Source: Candidatus Manganitrophaceae bacterium (lineage in GTDB: Bacteria; Nitrospirota; Nitrospiria; SBBL01; Manganitrophaceae). Taken from it: 64,000 nt of DNA. Shown here in pieces: positions 17,979 through 25,929 of this stretch. The stretch is taken from the NCBI GenBank assembly GCA_016200325.1, contig JACQEZ010000009.1, forward strand, positions 1 to 64,000, given 5' to 3'. The position numbers and the translations under genes were made by a program. Position 1 is the stretch's first letter; each line of letters opens with the position of its first letter. The notes below the pieces were generated by a model. That model ran no database searches, was not told where the DNA came from, and was given only the letters and a program-made list of their open reading frames with translations.

Positions 17979-20427
17979 AGGACCTTCCCTGGGACACCAT
18001 TGATTCGATCTCTGCGACTTCTTTTCCATCCGAGGTGTAGACGTAATATGAGAAACTATCGAGCGCTAAGCGCACGACGCCCACGCCGAAGGGGGTATCC
18101 ATGAAGATCTCCGAGTACTTCGGGCGACTGCTTTTCACGCTTTTTAGAAGTCTCATCGTGAACGGATCGTAGTCGATCAGTTTTTCTTCCTTGGCTTTCT
18201 CAAAGTCAGGCGACTCCAGGAAGAATTTGAAGGCGGAGTTTCCGCGGATCACGTCCCCCACCGCTCCAAACATTTTGGAGTCCAGGAGAGACTGGGTAAC
18301 GATCGTAAAACTTCCACCATATTTTCTGGCCCGCCGATAGCCCTCCTTAATGACTTCTTTTAAGGCGATGCTATCGGAACCGCTTTCCAAGAACTGCCAC
18401 GCCTCATCGAAAACAGCCATTCGCGGCCGAGCCCGGTCCGACAGATAAAGATCGCGCGTGACCTCGTTGATCACCTGAAGTGTGACGACTTTGAAAAGCT
18501 CTTTCTGGGGCTTTAAATATTCCAGTTCTAAAACAACCCATTCGTCCTGCGTGATATCAAAAGTCGATCGTCCATTGAACCATCTTCCATAGGTATTGCC
18601 GGTGGTATATTCGGTCAGATTAAACGCGAGGATTTGAGCAAGTTGTTTGAAGGTCTGATTTTCTTTAAAATCTTCATCCATGTATTTCGGAAAGACTCGC
18701 AGGTATTGATAGACGGTGTCGATCTTCGCATCGGTTCCCTCCGTGTCCCACGCCCACTTCACGGCCGATTTAATCAGCGTCATTGCGGTTTCTCCGGAAT
18801 CAGCCGGCGCCGATCCTGTACGCGAATAGATCATCTGCAAGATAATCGATGCGATCACCGAGAGCTCTTCTTTTATTTCGATAACATGGGTGAAGGGATT
18901 GATGCAGATTTGAGAATCTTCTCGAAAGTCGAGGTAGCGTCCTTTTTGCATTCGGGTCAATCTTTTGTATGAGCCGCCGATATCGATCAAACGAATAATT
19001 GTCCCGCTCGCGAAATTGGTAAAACAGAGGTGACATACGAAGACCGATTTCCCGCCGCCGCTTCCACCTGCAACAAAACAGTTATGGTTACTGGCGCGCT
19101 TGCTAAAGAGGTCGATCCCGACAAATTGTCCTTTCCTTCCGGCAAAGACCGTGATCGGGTTTCCTCCTCCTGCAAAATCCGACTGGACGGGTAGAATGGA
19201 GGAGATCGAATCGAGGGGCGCGATGAAATCGCGGTCGAGCAGGTTGATGTTTCCACCCCGGTCGTAGAGTCCAAAGGGGAGCGACGAGATAAACAAAACC
19301 GGAAGGATGCCCCGATCCTCCTGCATGATGTATCCTTGGCCTTCCCAGATCCGCTTTGCGCGGGTGATTGCCTCCGCCGCGCTCTTCTCATCTCGATCCC
19401 AGACCCATAAGACCGGGAGTATCCTCAGAAACCGCGTTCCCTTCTCCAGCTCGTCGGTGGCCCACTGAAATTCGTCTTGCTTTCGGGCAAGCGAACGGGC
19501 AAAACTCCCGACCCCCTTTTGAAACAAGATCATGTTGCACTTTTTGTGCAAGGGTCCTTTCATATTCGTGAAAATGATATTGAGCGTATAAAGAAAGGGC
19601 GTTTTCATCTGGTCCCCATCGGAGACCAGCCCCCAACAGCCGCCGAAGAGCTGGTTGGTCTGAAACAGATCGACCTCTTTCGGGAAAACTTTCGGGGTGG
19701 CGCAACGGAATGAACGATCGGCGATTCGGATTGTCGACTGCTCTTTCTTTATTTCCGTTTCTGAAAGAATGACCTGTTTTCGGATCGGTATCCCGTCGGC
19801 GTAGTAATCGTTGTTGCCGGAGGGTGTCCCGTTAAATAGCCGCCTCATCCAGTCGAGTAGGACATCGGGGCCGACCGCCTCGGGGCATAGCGACGCTCCT
19901 CGAAGGGTTTCTTTGATCGTGGTCTGGATTTCTTCCAATTTCCGGGGGGTGAGGCCTCGCTCGGCCTTCGGCATCTTGACCGACATAAAGAGCCTGAAAT
20001 TTCGGATCGGGATTCCGGAAAGAGAAGCCATCCCGGTCGTTCCTTTCGAGAAGAATTCACAAAGGGCGCGGGTTGTATTCTGGATGATGGGGCTTTCTCT
20101 TTTTTTATGATCTCGAAAAGCGGAAAGAAACGGCTGAATATTATCGTCGGCATAGAGGATAAATTGAAGGATCGATCCTTCAGGGAAATCGATACGAAAG
20201 AGCGCTTCCAGCGTGGTCTGGGTCCGACTGCCTGCAAACGCCAGCGGAGCGCATTCCCAAATTGCTCCGACCGTTTCGTCGCTGTTGTAATAGAGGTTTG
20301 TTTTTTCGTCATAGGCGAGCCAAGGAAGATAGTCGGAGAATTTATTTCGATGGGTCATCGATTGAAGCTCGGCAGTGGTCAGCCCGCCGTTCTTACCCAA
20401 GATGTTTAGAATATTTGGAATAACCAT
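17935..20427 (-). CDS. traC: TraC, VirB4-type secretion ATPase
   Basis: An 830-residue cytoplasmic ATPase that energises F-type pilus assembly and secretion. The Walker A motif GGSGGGKS lies near residues 453-461. A Walker B-like ARPRMAVFDEAWQFLES block and the sensor-like FTIVTQSLLDSK follow. The N-terminal third is the TraC-specific domain. Length matches the F family (about 800-880). A GGGGGATTC site precedes ATG 20427. Confidence 0.96.
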   Translation of the reverse strand: MVIPNILNILGKNGGLTTAELQSMTHRNKFSDYLPWLAYDEKTNLYYNSDETVGAIWECAPLAFAGSRTQTTLEALFRIDFPEGSILQFILYADDNIQPFLSAFRDHKKRESPIIQNTTRALCEFFSKGTTGMASLSGIPIRNFRLFMSVKMPKAERGLTPRKLEEIQTTIKETLRGASLCPEAVGPDVLLDWMRRLFNGTPSGNNDYYADGIPIRKQVILSETEIKKEQSTIRIADRSFRCATPKVFPKEVDLFQTNQLFGGCWGLVSDGDQMKTPFLYTLNIIFTNMKGPLHKKCNMILFQKGVGSFARSLARKQDEFQWATDELEKGTRFLRILPVLWVWDRDEKSAAEAITRAKRIWEGQGYIMQEDRGILPVLFISSLPFGLYDRGGNINLLDRDFIAPLDSISSILPVQSDFAGGGNPITVFAGRKGQFVGIDLFSKRASNHNCFVAGGSGGGKSVFVCHLCFTNFASGTIIRLIDIGGSYKRLTRMQKGRYLDFREDSQICINPFTHVIEIKEELSVIASIILQMIYSRTGSAPADSGETAMTLIKSAVKWAWDTEGTDAKIDTVYQYLRVFPKYMDEDFKENQTFKQLAQILAFNLTEYTTGNTYGRWFNGRSTFDITQDEWVVLELEYLKPQKELFKVVTLQVINEVTRDLYLSDRARPRMAVFDEAWQFLESGSDSIALKEVIKEGYRRARKYGGSFTIVTQSLLDSKMFGAVGDVIRGNSAFKFFLESPDFEKAKEEKLIDYDPFTMRLLKSVKSSRPKYSEIFMDTPFGVGVVRLALDSFSYYVYTSDGKEVAEIESMVSQGRSYEDAIHEMVRKYRS

Positions 20428-20484
20428 GAATCCCCCAGAGGGAGTAACCCGAATAGATGTCTACACCGCGAGTCTACACCCGCC

Positions 20485-20970
20485 CTATTTCTGCGCCGGC
20501 ATCGCCGTCGCCCGTGCGGCGGACTCTTCGTTGAGCCATTGATTTCCCAACACCCATTTTGGCGCGTCTACAATGACGTATACGTATCGCGGCATATAGA
20601 GTCGCGCGTCTTCTCCTTTATAGGGGAGGATGAGGACCCGCATCACCTGCGGCGGGGCGATCATCGGAGTGGTCGGCTCTTTTAGGAGTCCTGTCAGCTT
20701 TTCATACAAAGCGTTTTGATAACTCGCTTCCGTCATCGCGGCCGTTCCTTTTTTCTTATCTTCTGACCCTCCGCCATTCGTCAACGGTTTTAAACCTTCG
20801 CCCTCCCTCTCTTTCGGACTCCCTTCCACCGATTCCTGATAGGCTGAAGTAGGAGAAACGCACTTTCCGTTGTAAGTCTTTGGACAGGTGAACGCGCCGT
20901 TGTAGGGATTAAAAATCGAACAGCCCGAAAGGAAGAGAATCAAAAGTCCGAGAAGCGTTACTTGTCGCAT
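20485..20970 (-). CDS. traV: TraV, outer-membrane core lipoprotein
   Basis: The 161-residue lipoprotein has the lipobox LSGC at the end of its signal sequence and the TraV-like start CSIFNPYNGAFTCPKTYNGKC. TraV is the VirB7-like lipoprotein that anchors TraK and TraB in the outer-membrane core ring. The C-terminal segment beginning QVMRVLILPYKGEDARLYMP is the conserved TraV end. ATG 20970 has GGAGG and overlaps traB by 13 bp. Confidence 0.93.
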   Translation of the reverse strand: MRQVTLLGLLILFLSGCSIFNPYNGAFTCPKTYNGKCVSPTSAYQESVEGSPKEREGEGLKPLTNGGGSEDKKKGTAAMTEASYQNALYEKLTGLLKEPTTPMIAPPQVMRVLILPYKGEDARLYMPRYVYVIVDAPKWVLGNQWLNEESAARATAMPAQK

Positions 20971-22157
20971 AGTTGTCCTCCGACGCAAATTTCTTTGATA
21001 ACGAGATCAACTCCCTCGGTGACGACGAGTGTGACCGTTTTTGTGGCCCCCACCTCGATGATCGGAGTCGCCTGGCGGGCCAGATCGAGATAGAGCCGTT
21101 CCAATTCGTGGGAGCCTCCCGAGAGTCCCCCGCCGATCGCCGCCTTGCCGAGATCTTCCGGTTTGATCAGCTGGGTTGCGCCCAGGGGACTGACCGATGT
21201 AGTGGTGGCTGAGGCCCGGAAGGCCTCTCCAGCCCCTCCGAAGAACCCCGCCAAGGCGGCGCGCGCCACCGCCGATCCCATTCGAGAGACGACGTTGCCC
21301 CTCAGTCCATTTTTCCCGTCTTCATCCACGACGTATCCTTTGACCCCCTGATCAATGACCGCCTGGCCATTTTTCGCAAGACAGGAGAGGGTCACCAAGC
21401 GCAGTTCTACCCGCTCTTTCGAGAGCTTCCCGTACCCGTGTGCGATCACGAAACAGCCCTTCAAATTGGTTTTGATCTGGTTGGGGAGTACGGCAAGATC
21501 CCGTATCCGAAGCAAGACCGGCTCGGGGTTCCCTTTTGCCGATTCCACCGTTTCCGCGTCCAGTCCGGTCAAAAGGGTCGCCTCCATGAAAGAAGGAGGA
21601 AGGTAGATCGTCTTTTTCTCTTTCTTTTTCTCGGTCCCTTCATCCTCCTTGGTCCGCTTGGCATAAGGATTTGAAACAACGGTGATCTCGCCGATCACCT
21701 CCCGCTCCGGCGCTTTGGCCTCGACTTCCCTTCCTGGCGGAGGCGGGGGAGGCGGAGGGATCCGGACGTCGGTCGGAGGAGGGGGCGGCGGGCCGGGGAA
21801 TCCACCCTTCTGAGGGACCGCCCTGCCGGTCTTGTCGGGAGGGATGGGGGGAACGGGAGGAGCCTTCTCCTCTCTCTCCTTTTTCAGATCCTCGAGCTCC
21901 TGGCGCATTTGGTCGAGGCTGTCTTTCTGGCTCTTAAGCTCTTTTTGGGACTCCATCACCTGGGATTTCTGTAGCATATTCGGCTCAAGCGAGATCTCCT
22001 TTTTCTGTTCTACCGGAGTGGAAGAGGTGGAACTCCCTCGCGTCATCCGGTATCCGAGGGTCCCGAGCGCCAAAACCACCACGATCAGAATGGATAAGAC
22101 TCCCCTGCGCTTTTGCTCCGAGGTCAAACCGCTCCAAAATGTTTTCAGGCCGTTCAT
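20958..22157 (-). CDS. traB: TraB, VirB10-like inner-to-outer membrane protein
   Basis: A 399-residue protein with one N-terminal membrane helix (LSILIVVVLALGTLGY), a coiled coil (LKSQKDSLDQMRQELEDLKK), a proline-rich rod with six- and eight-proline runs, and a C-terminal beta-barrel domain typical of TraB/VirB10. It spans both membranes and transmits energy from TraC and the coupling protein to the outer core. Its start overlaps the traK stop by one base. Confidence 0.95.
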   Translation of the reverse strand: MNGLKTFWSGLTSEQKRRGVLSILIVVVLALGTLGYRMTRGSSTSSTPVEQKKEISLEPNMLQKSQVMESQKELKSQKDSLDQMRQELEDLKKEREEKAPPVPPIPPDKTGRAVPQKGGFPGPPPPPPTDVRIPPPPPPPPGREVEAKAPEREVIGEITVVSNPYAKRTKEDEGTEKKKEKKTIYLPPSFMEATLLTGLDAETVESAKGNPEPVLLRIRDLAVLPNQIKTNLKGCFVIAHGYGKLSKERVELRLVTLSCLAKNGQAVIDQGVKGYVVDEDGKNGLRGNVVSRMGSAVARAALAGFFGGAGEAFRASATTTSVSPLGATQLIKPEDLGKAAIGGGLSGGSHELERLYLDLARQATPIIEVGATKTVTLVVTEGVDLVIKEICVGGQLCDK

Positions 22158-22912
22158 TAATTTCCCTCCCCGCGTTGTTCGACGATCAAGACACGCGCCG
22201 ACTGGCCGGTGGTCAAAGAGAGTCGATCGACCGTAATTGCTACCGGCCGAAGCGCAAGGTCGACCTTCAGAAAGTCTTTTTCATGCAGCTCCACACGGGA
22301 CCCTCTGGGCTGAACCACGAATTCCTTTACCAAAAGACCTTCTCCCTCGACCGAGATCGTCCGGGTGAGGGTAACTTCGATGTCGCGAAAGAGATCGATC
22401 ACTTTTCTTGTCTGGGTGACCGTAAAGCTTTCCGGAATTTGATCGGTATAGACCGCTCGAATCAGAGTGAGCAATTTCTCCTCATACGGAAGCCCACGCA
22501 TTAATGTAAGATTGGACTTGATCTGATCGGCGCCTCCGGATGTCAATCGCACCGTTTTCGACGGAACCCGTTTTGGGATGGCGATGATGCGGAAGACGTG
22601 GTCTCCGCAGACGACGAAGACCTCCGCGGGGGTAGTCGAATAAGTGAGCTGACCGTCCTCTTTTAGAATCTGGAATTTTAGAAAAGCGTCCCGTTTCGTA
22701 AAATGGACCGAGAGACCCTTTTCTTTCGAGAAGATAACGTCCTCGATCGTAGATGCGCAGACGATGCGGTTTGCATCCGAGTTGCTCATCTCTACCGGCG
22801 TGGTCACTTCCGGGAGAATGGCGATATCTCCTGGGGGCGGATCCTGGGAGAAAGCCGGTCCGGAAAACCCAAAATAGAAAATAGCCGTTAGAAGAGATAG
22901 AAGATAAAACAT
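22157..22912 (-). CDS. traK: TraK, VirB9/secretin-like outer core protein
   Basis: The 251-residue periplasmic protein has a signal peptide (residues 1-22). It shows the TraK-type start with SNSDANRIVCASTIEDVIFSKEKG and a C-terminal beta-rich domain. TraK forms the outer-membrane ring with TraV and TraB. The gene lies four bases after traE with a GGAGTGATCC site. Length matches F TraK. Confidence 0.92.
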   Translation of the reverse strand: MFYLLSLLTAIFYFGFSGPAFSQDPPPGDIAILPEVTTPVEMSNSDANRIVCASTIEDVIFSKEKGLSVHFTKRDAFLKFQILKEDGQLTYSTTPAEVFVVCGDHVFRIIAIPKRVPSKTVRLTSGGADQIKSNLTLMRGLPYEEKLLTLIRAVYTDQIPESFTVTQTRKVIDLFRDIEVTLTRTISVEGEGLLVKEFVVQPRGSRVELHEKDFLKVDLALRPVAITVDRLSLTTGQSARVLIVEQRGEGN

Positions 22913-22916
22913 AGGA

Positions 22917-23468
22917 TCACTCCTGCTTTTCGGAGATGTTTAATAAACTGAACCTGCCATCGATGATTCGATATTTCAGGAAGTATGACTTCACCGTTTC
23001 ATCCACTCGAGTGACTTCGACAAATTGCTTGCGCACTCCCCGCACTTCGATCAAGGAAGGGGTAAAGAAGATTTGCTGGATATAAAAGGCGCTCGTGATA
23101 TGGGCTATTTCGATACGGTCGGCCAGTTCATAGAAGCTCTTTTTCGCCTCCGGATACGACTCTGGCGCATATAAACCAATGAGCTCCTCGAACTGACCTC
23201 GCGCCGAGGCCTGCGTGTAGTTTCCAGCCAAACTCATTACATACCGGGCGTAGGCCCGGAGACTCTCTTCAGAGGCGCCCTCCTGGGTCACTTCCAATCG
23301 CGAGTTAAGCGCGGGGGGGATAATGATGGTGCGCGCTGTATTCATCGCCCGGGAGAGAAGGACGGTATTAAAGAGGACGGCGCCTCCGATCACAAGAACA
23401 GCAAGTTTTAGGATTCGATTCTCGGCCACTTTGTTCGACGAATCTTGTAAAAATGTCTCAAGTTTCAT
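22917..23468 (-). CDS. traE: TraE, VirB8-like inner membrane protein
   Basis: A 183-residue protein with one N-terminal membrane segment (LKLAVLVIGGAVLFNTVLL) followed by an NTF2-like periplasmic domain. Segments RTIIIPPALNSRLEV and YVMSLAGNYT are typical of F-type TraE. It is part of the inner-membrane complex. It sits between traL and traK as in F, with an AGAGG site. Confidence 0.93.
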   Translation of the reverse strand: MKLETFLQDSSNKVAENRILKLAVLVIGGAVLFNTVLLSRAMNTARTIIIPPALNSRLEVTQEGASEESLRAYARYVMSLAGNYTQASARGQFEELIGLYAPESYPEAKKSFYELADRIEIAHITSAFYIQQIFFTPSLIEVRGVRKQFVEVTRVDETVKSYFLKYRIIDGRFSLLNISEKQE

Positions 23469-23480
23469 GGGACCTCTTTT

Positions 23481-23750
23481 CTACTCCTGAAATTCGTCTT
23501 CGAAAAAAGTCGGATAGCCTTTCAGCCTGACGAGACCGATAAAATAAAAACAATGCTTAAGAAAACCTCTCGGATAACGCTTTTTCTGGGAGGAGTAAAA
23601 ATAGGGCCCTCCCACAATCATGAACCAAAAATAACTTCCGAATAGGAGCGCAATAATATAGAAGATCAGCGCGATGATGAGTTCGTCTGTCTCCAGCCAA
23701 AGCACCTGGAAGGGCTGGGAGAGATATTGCGGAAACCGTTTTCTATCCAT
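23481..23750 (-). CDS. traL: TraL, VirB3-like pilus assembly protein
   Basis: An 89-residue membrane protein with the TraL pattern: an N-terminal FPQYLSQPFQVLWLETDEL block, then a long hydrophobic hairpin (residues 26-50), then a basic segment KKRYPRGFLKHCFYFIGL. TraL is needed for pilus tip formation. It is directly upstream of traE, and separated from the pilin gene by an 82-bp gap with hairpins. Confidence 0.92.
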   Translation of the reverse strand: MDRKRFPQYLSQPFQVLWLETDELIIALIFYIIALLFGSYFWFMIVGGPYFYSSQKKRYPRGFLKHCFYFIGLVRLKGYPTFFEDEFQE

Positions 23751-23776
23751 CGATCACCTTCCCTGTCGGTAACGCC

Positions 23777-23819
23777 CTCTCCCCCCGGAGGATGAAGGGG
23801 GTCCACCCCCAGGGGAGAG
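23777..23819 (-). terminator. Nested hairpin between pilin gene and traL
   Basis: The arms CTCTCCCC (23777-23784) and GGGGAGAG (23812-23819) are fully complementary and enclose a second hairpin GGGGG-TCCA-CCCCC. It lies immediately after the traA stop in the 82-bp gap to traL. No T run follows, so partial termination or 3' protection of the pilin mRNA is more likely than full termination, because the downstream genes need read-through. Confidence 0.5.
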
Positions 23820-23832
23820 AGAACGCTCGGGT

Positions 23833-24201
23833 TCAAATCAGCGCGCCGAGGCTTGCAACCACGGTATCGGCTTTCATCAAGATGGCCCCTCCGAGAATGG
23901 ACGCGATGGCATACCAAATCTCGGCTTGGATCCCCATGTAGGCCCCAAACGCGATTGCAAGAACACCTCCGACGAAGCCGATCGGCCCTTTTAAGATCTT
24001 ATTGACGCCGATATCATACGCGTCGTAGGCAAATGAACCTGCTACGGGCGCCACAAATGCGTTCGCGAATGGGGCGATCGCCAGCACCAGGAGCAGCGCC
24101 AAGAAGGCCAATTGAACCTCCTTCCGATTGAAAATGCTGTTATGAGAATCACCTCCTTTTTTTGAGACTCTTCCACCGAAAATCCTGCGCAGTGTTTTCA
24201 T
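23833..24201 (-). CDS. traA: TraA-like pilin precursor
   Basis: A 122-residue precursor with a long leader. A basic n-region, a hydrophobic core (LAFLALLLVLAIAPF) and an ANAF cleavage region lead to a mature pilin of about 73 residues with two hydrophobic helices (GPIGFVGGVLAIAFGAYMGI and AEIWYAIASILGGAILM). This matches F-type pilins. A GGAGGGAACATG start signal is strong, as expected for the major pilus subunit. The S26 peptidase of the operon may process it. Confidence 0.92.
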   Translation of the reverse strand: MKTLRRIFGGRVSKKGGDSHNSIFNRKEVQLAFLALLLVLAIAPFANAFVAPVAGSFAYDAYDIGVNKILKGPIGFVGGVLAIAFGAYMGIQAEIWYAIASILGGAILMKADTVVASLGALI

Positions 24202-24247
24202 GTTCCCTCCTCGTTTGATAGCACCCTGTGTTCTACAGGGGGTTCCG

Positions 24248-24970
24248 TTATGATTTTGGCTCTAAAATTTGGACGATCTTCTTGATATCGGCCCCCGAGA
24301 CGAATTCTCCGTTTATCCAAAGAGAGGGAGTCCCCCGAACCCCTAACCTCTGGCCGATCCGTTGGTGCTCTGCGAGCAACTCCGCTGTTTTGGGGTCGTC
24401 GCAAAGCGTGATCTCCTCATCGTCGAGCTGTCCCGACAGCGCTTCGTCATAGGCGGCGGTCCGGTCCTTCGCGCAGAGGATATATTGCGCATGCCGTTCC
24501 GCCTCCGGATGCAGTTCTTTGATCGGGAAAAGAAAGATGTATCGCGTCACATCCTTTCTTTTTTTAAAGAAAGCGGCCGTTTTTCGACAAAACGGGCAGT
24601 CCGGGTCGACCACCTCCACGATCGTGTTCTTCCCATTGCCGATCTTGATCGCTTTTTCGAGCGGCAGCGCTTTGATCCGCGCCGCCGAAACCTCCGCCTT
24701 CTTTTGAGCCGTGAGACTTACCCCGTCTTTGTTCAGGATCTCTCCGACGAGGGTCAATCCGGTTTGGGGGTGGAAGTAAACGATCTTTTCATCGAAGGAG
24801 ATTTCATAGAGGCCCTCAATCTCCGTTTTTCGAATGCTTTCAATTTTCAACGTTGCGAATTCTTGCCGGATCGATTCCTCGATCGTCTGCTCTTTTCCAG
24901 TTTCCGCGTGAACACGGTACGAGGAAGAAATCAGCGCGATCAACATAAATAAAAAAAGCCTATTTCTCAT
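24248..24970 (-). CDS. DsbC-type periplasmic thiol-disulfide isomerase
   Basis: A 240-residue periplasmic protein with signal peptide, an N-terminal dimerisation region and a thioredoxin-like domain with CPFC (C125, C128) followed by a cis-Pro loop VRGTPSLWING. Conjugative elements often carry DsbC or TrbB proteins to fold cysteine-rich Tra proteins such as TraN, TraU and TraH. A GGAGGGGACC site fixes the start at 24970; it overlaps the OmpA-like gene end by 11 bp. Confidence 0.9.
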   Translation of the reverse strand: MRNRLFLFMLIALISSSYRVHAETGKEQTIEESIRQEFATLKIESIRKTEIEGLYEISFDEKIVYFHPQTGLTLVGEILNKDGVSLTAQKKAEVSAARIKALPLEKAIKIGNGKNTIVEVVDPDCPFCRKTAAFFKKRKDVTRYIFLFPIKELHPEAERHAQYILCAKDRTAAYDEALSGQLDDEEITLCDDPKTAELLAEHQRIGQRLGVRGTPSLWINGEFVSGADIKKIVQILEPKS

Positions 24971-25715
24971 GGTCCCCTCCATTTTTTATGACAACAATCT
25001 CCACTCTTCGATTCAATCTCCGATCGGTGGAGAGGGGGCAGCAACTTCCCTTTCCCTGGACATTGGCCACGTCAATACCTTGCTCTTTGAAAATTGTGGC
25101 AACCCGCTCGGCCCGATCAAAAGAGACCCTATTGTTTTGATCACTCCCTCCGAGATCGCAGGTGTGCCCTTGGATCCTGACCCCCCCTCCAGTTTTTTTA
25201 ACTTGCTCAACGACCTTTAAGATCTCCGTTTCCTGCATCGGGGTGAGGTTCACCTGGTTGAATCCGAATTGGATGATGGTCGGGTTGACGCTAAGTGAAG
25301 GGTGGCCCGATTCAGCGGGATCGTGAAGTTTGACGGTATCCATATTTTCGATTGCTACGATTTTCGTCGGAAGCGATTCTTCTTGGAGCGCGGGTGGAAG
25401 ACTGAAATGGAAAGGCTCCTCCGCCCTGACCGCGATAGGGACTTCTTGCGGTTTTACAAATAAAGGCGCTGCGGGTTTGCAGTCACACAGGACGAAGGTG
25501 TCATCCGCTGGCATGAGGACAGCCATATCGGAAAAATACTGGTAAGACATTTTGTTAATCTCGGCCGAGAGCGCCGGCGCTTTAAGGACAGCCAATTCAA
25601 AACCGATAATCGTGAAGGCGAGAGCAGTCCTGTAAGAATCGATGAAACCGCGGAATGAAAAAGCCCGGATGTCCGTTTCTCGAATGGATCGCCTTCTAAT
25701 CAAGTCACTTTTCAT
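24960..25715 (-). CDS. OmpA C-terminal domain protein at the head of the transfer operon
   Basis: A 251-residue protein with an N-terminal membrane segment or signal (residues 28-51) and a C-terminal OmpA-like peptidoglycan-binding domain. The domain motif IQGHTCDLGGSDQNNRVSFDRAERV and ending RRLNRRVEIVV match the family; the extra CC pair in GKGSCCPLS is unusual. It is the first gene of the transfer operon and could anchor the channel to the cell wall, analogous to TraQ/ChtI-like OmpA proteins in some ICEs. GAGG precedes ATG 25715. Confidence 0.88.
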   Translation of the reverse strand: MKSDLIRRRSIRETDIRAFSFRGFIDSYRTALAFTIIGFELAVLKAPALSAEINKMSYQYFSDMAVLMPADDTFVLCDCKPAAPLFVKPQEVPIAVRAEEPFHFSLPPALQEESLPTKIVAIENMDTVKLHDPAESGHPSLSVNPTIIQFGFNQVNLTPMQETEILKVVEQVKKTGGGVRIQGHTCDLGGSDQNNRVSFDRAERVATIFKEQGIDVANVQGKGSCCPLSTDRRLNRRVEIVVIKNGGDHEK

Positions 25716-25785
25716 GTGCGCCTCGTCGATAAATCCTGATGAGCCGGACTATACCAAATAGGTTCGACTGCAAATCATCCTAAAA

Positions 25786-25804
25786 TGCGACATGAAATGT
25801 CGCA
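25786..25804. promoter_or_regulatory. Perfect palindrome in divergent promoter region
   Basis: TGCGACAT-GAA-ATGTCGCA is an 8-bp perfect inverted repeat with a three-base centre. It lies in the 214-bp gap between the leftward tra operon and the rightward coupling-protein operon. That location suits an operator controlling both transfer operons, or a relaxase/accessory-protein site in oriT. No other copy was noticed in the window. Confidence 0.6.
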
Positions 25805-25929
25805 AAATCGCCTCTTTTTACATTCGGATGGCGTTGTAGTATGGGGGGCCGGGCGCTCGGGAGGTTTCAGGAAGCGCTTTCTGATGACCTAAGTTAATCG
25901 AACCGTGATTGGAACGAGGAGGGAGTCAT

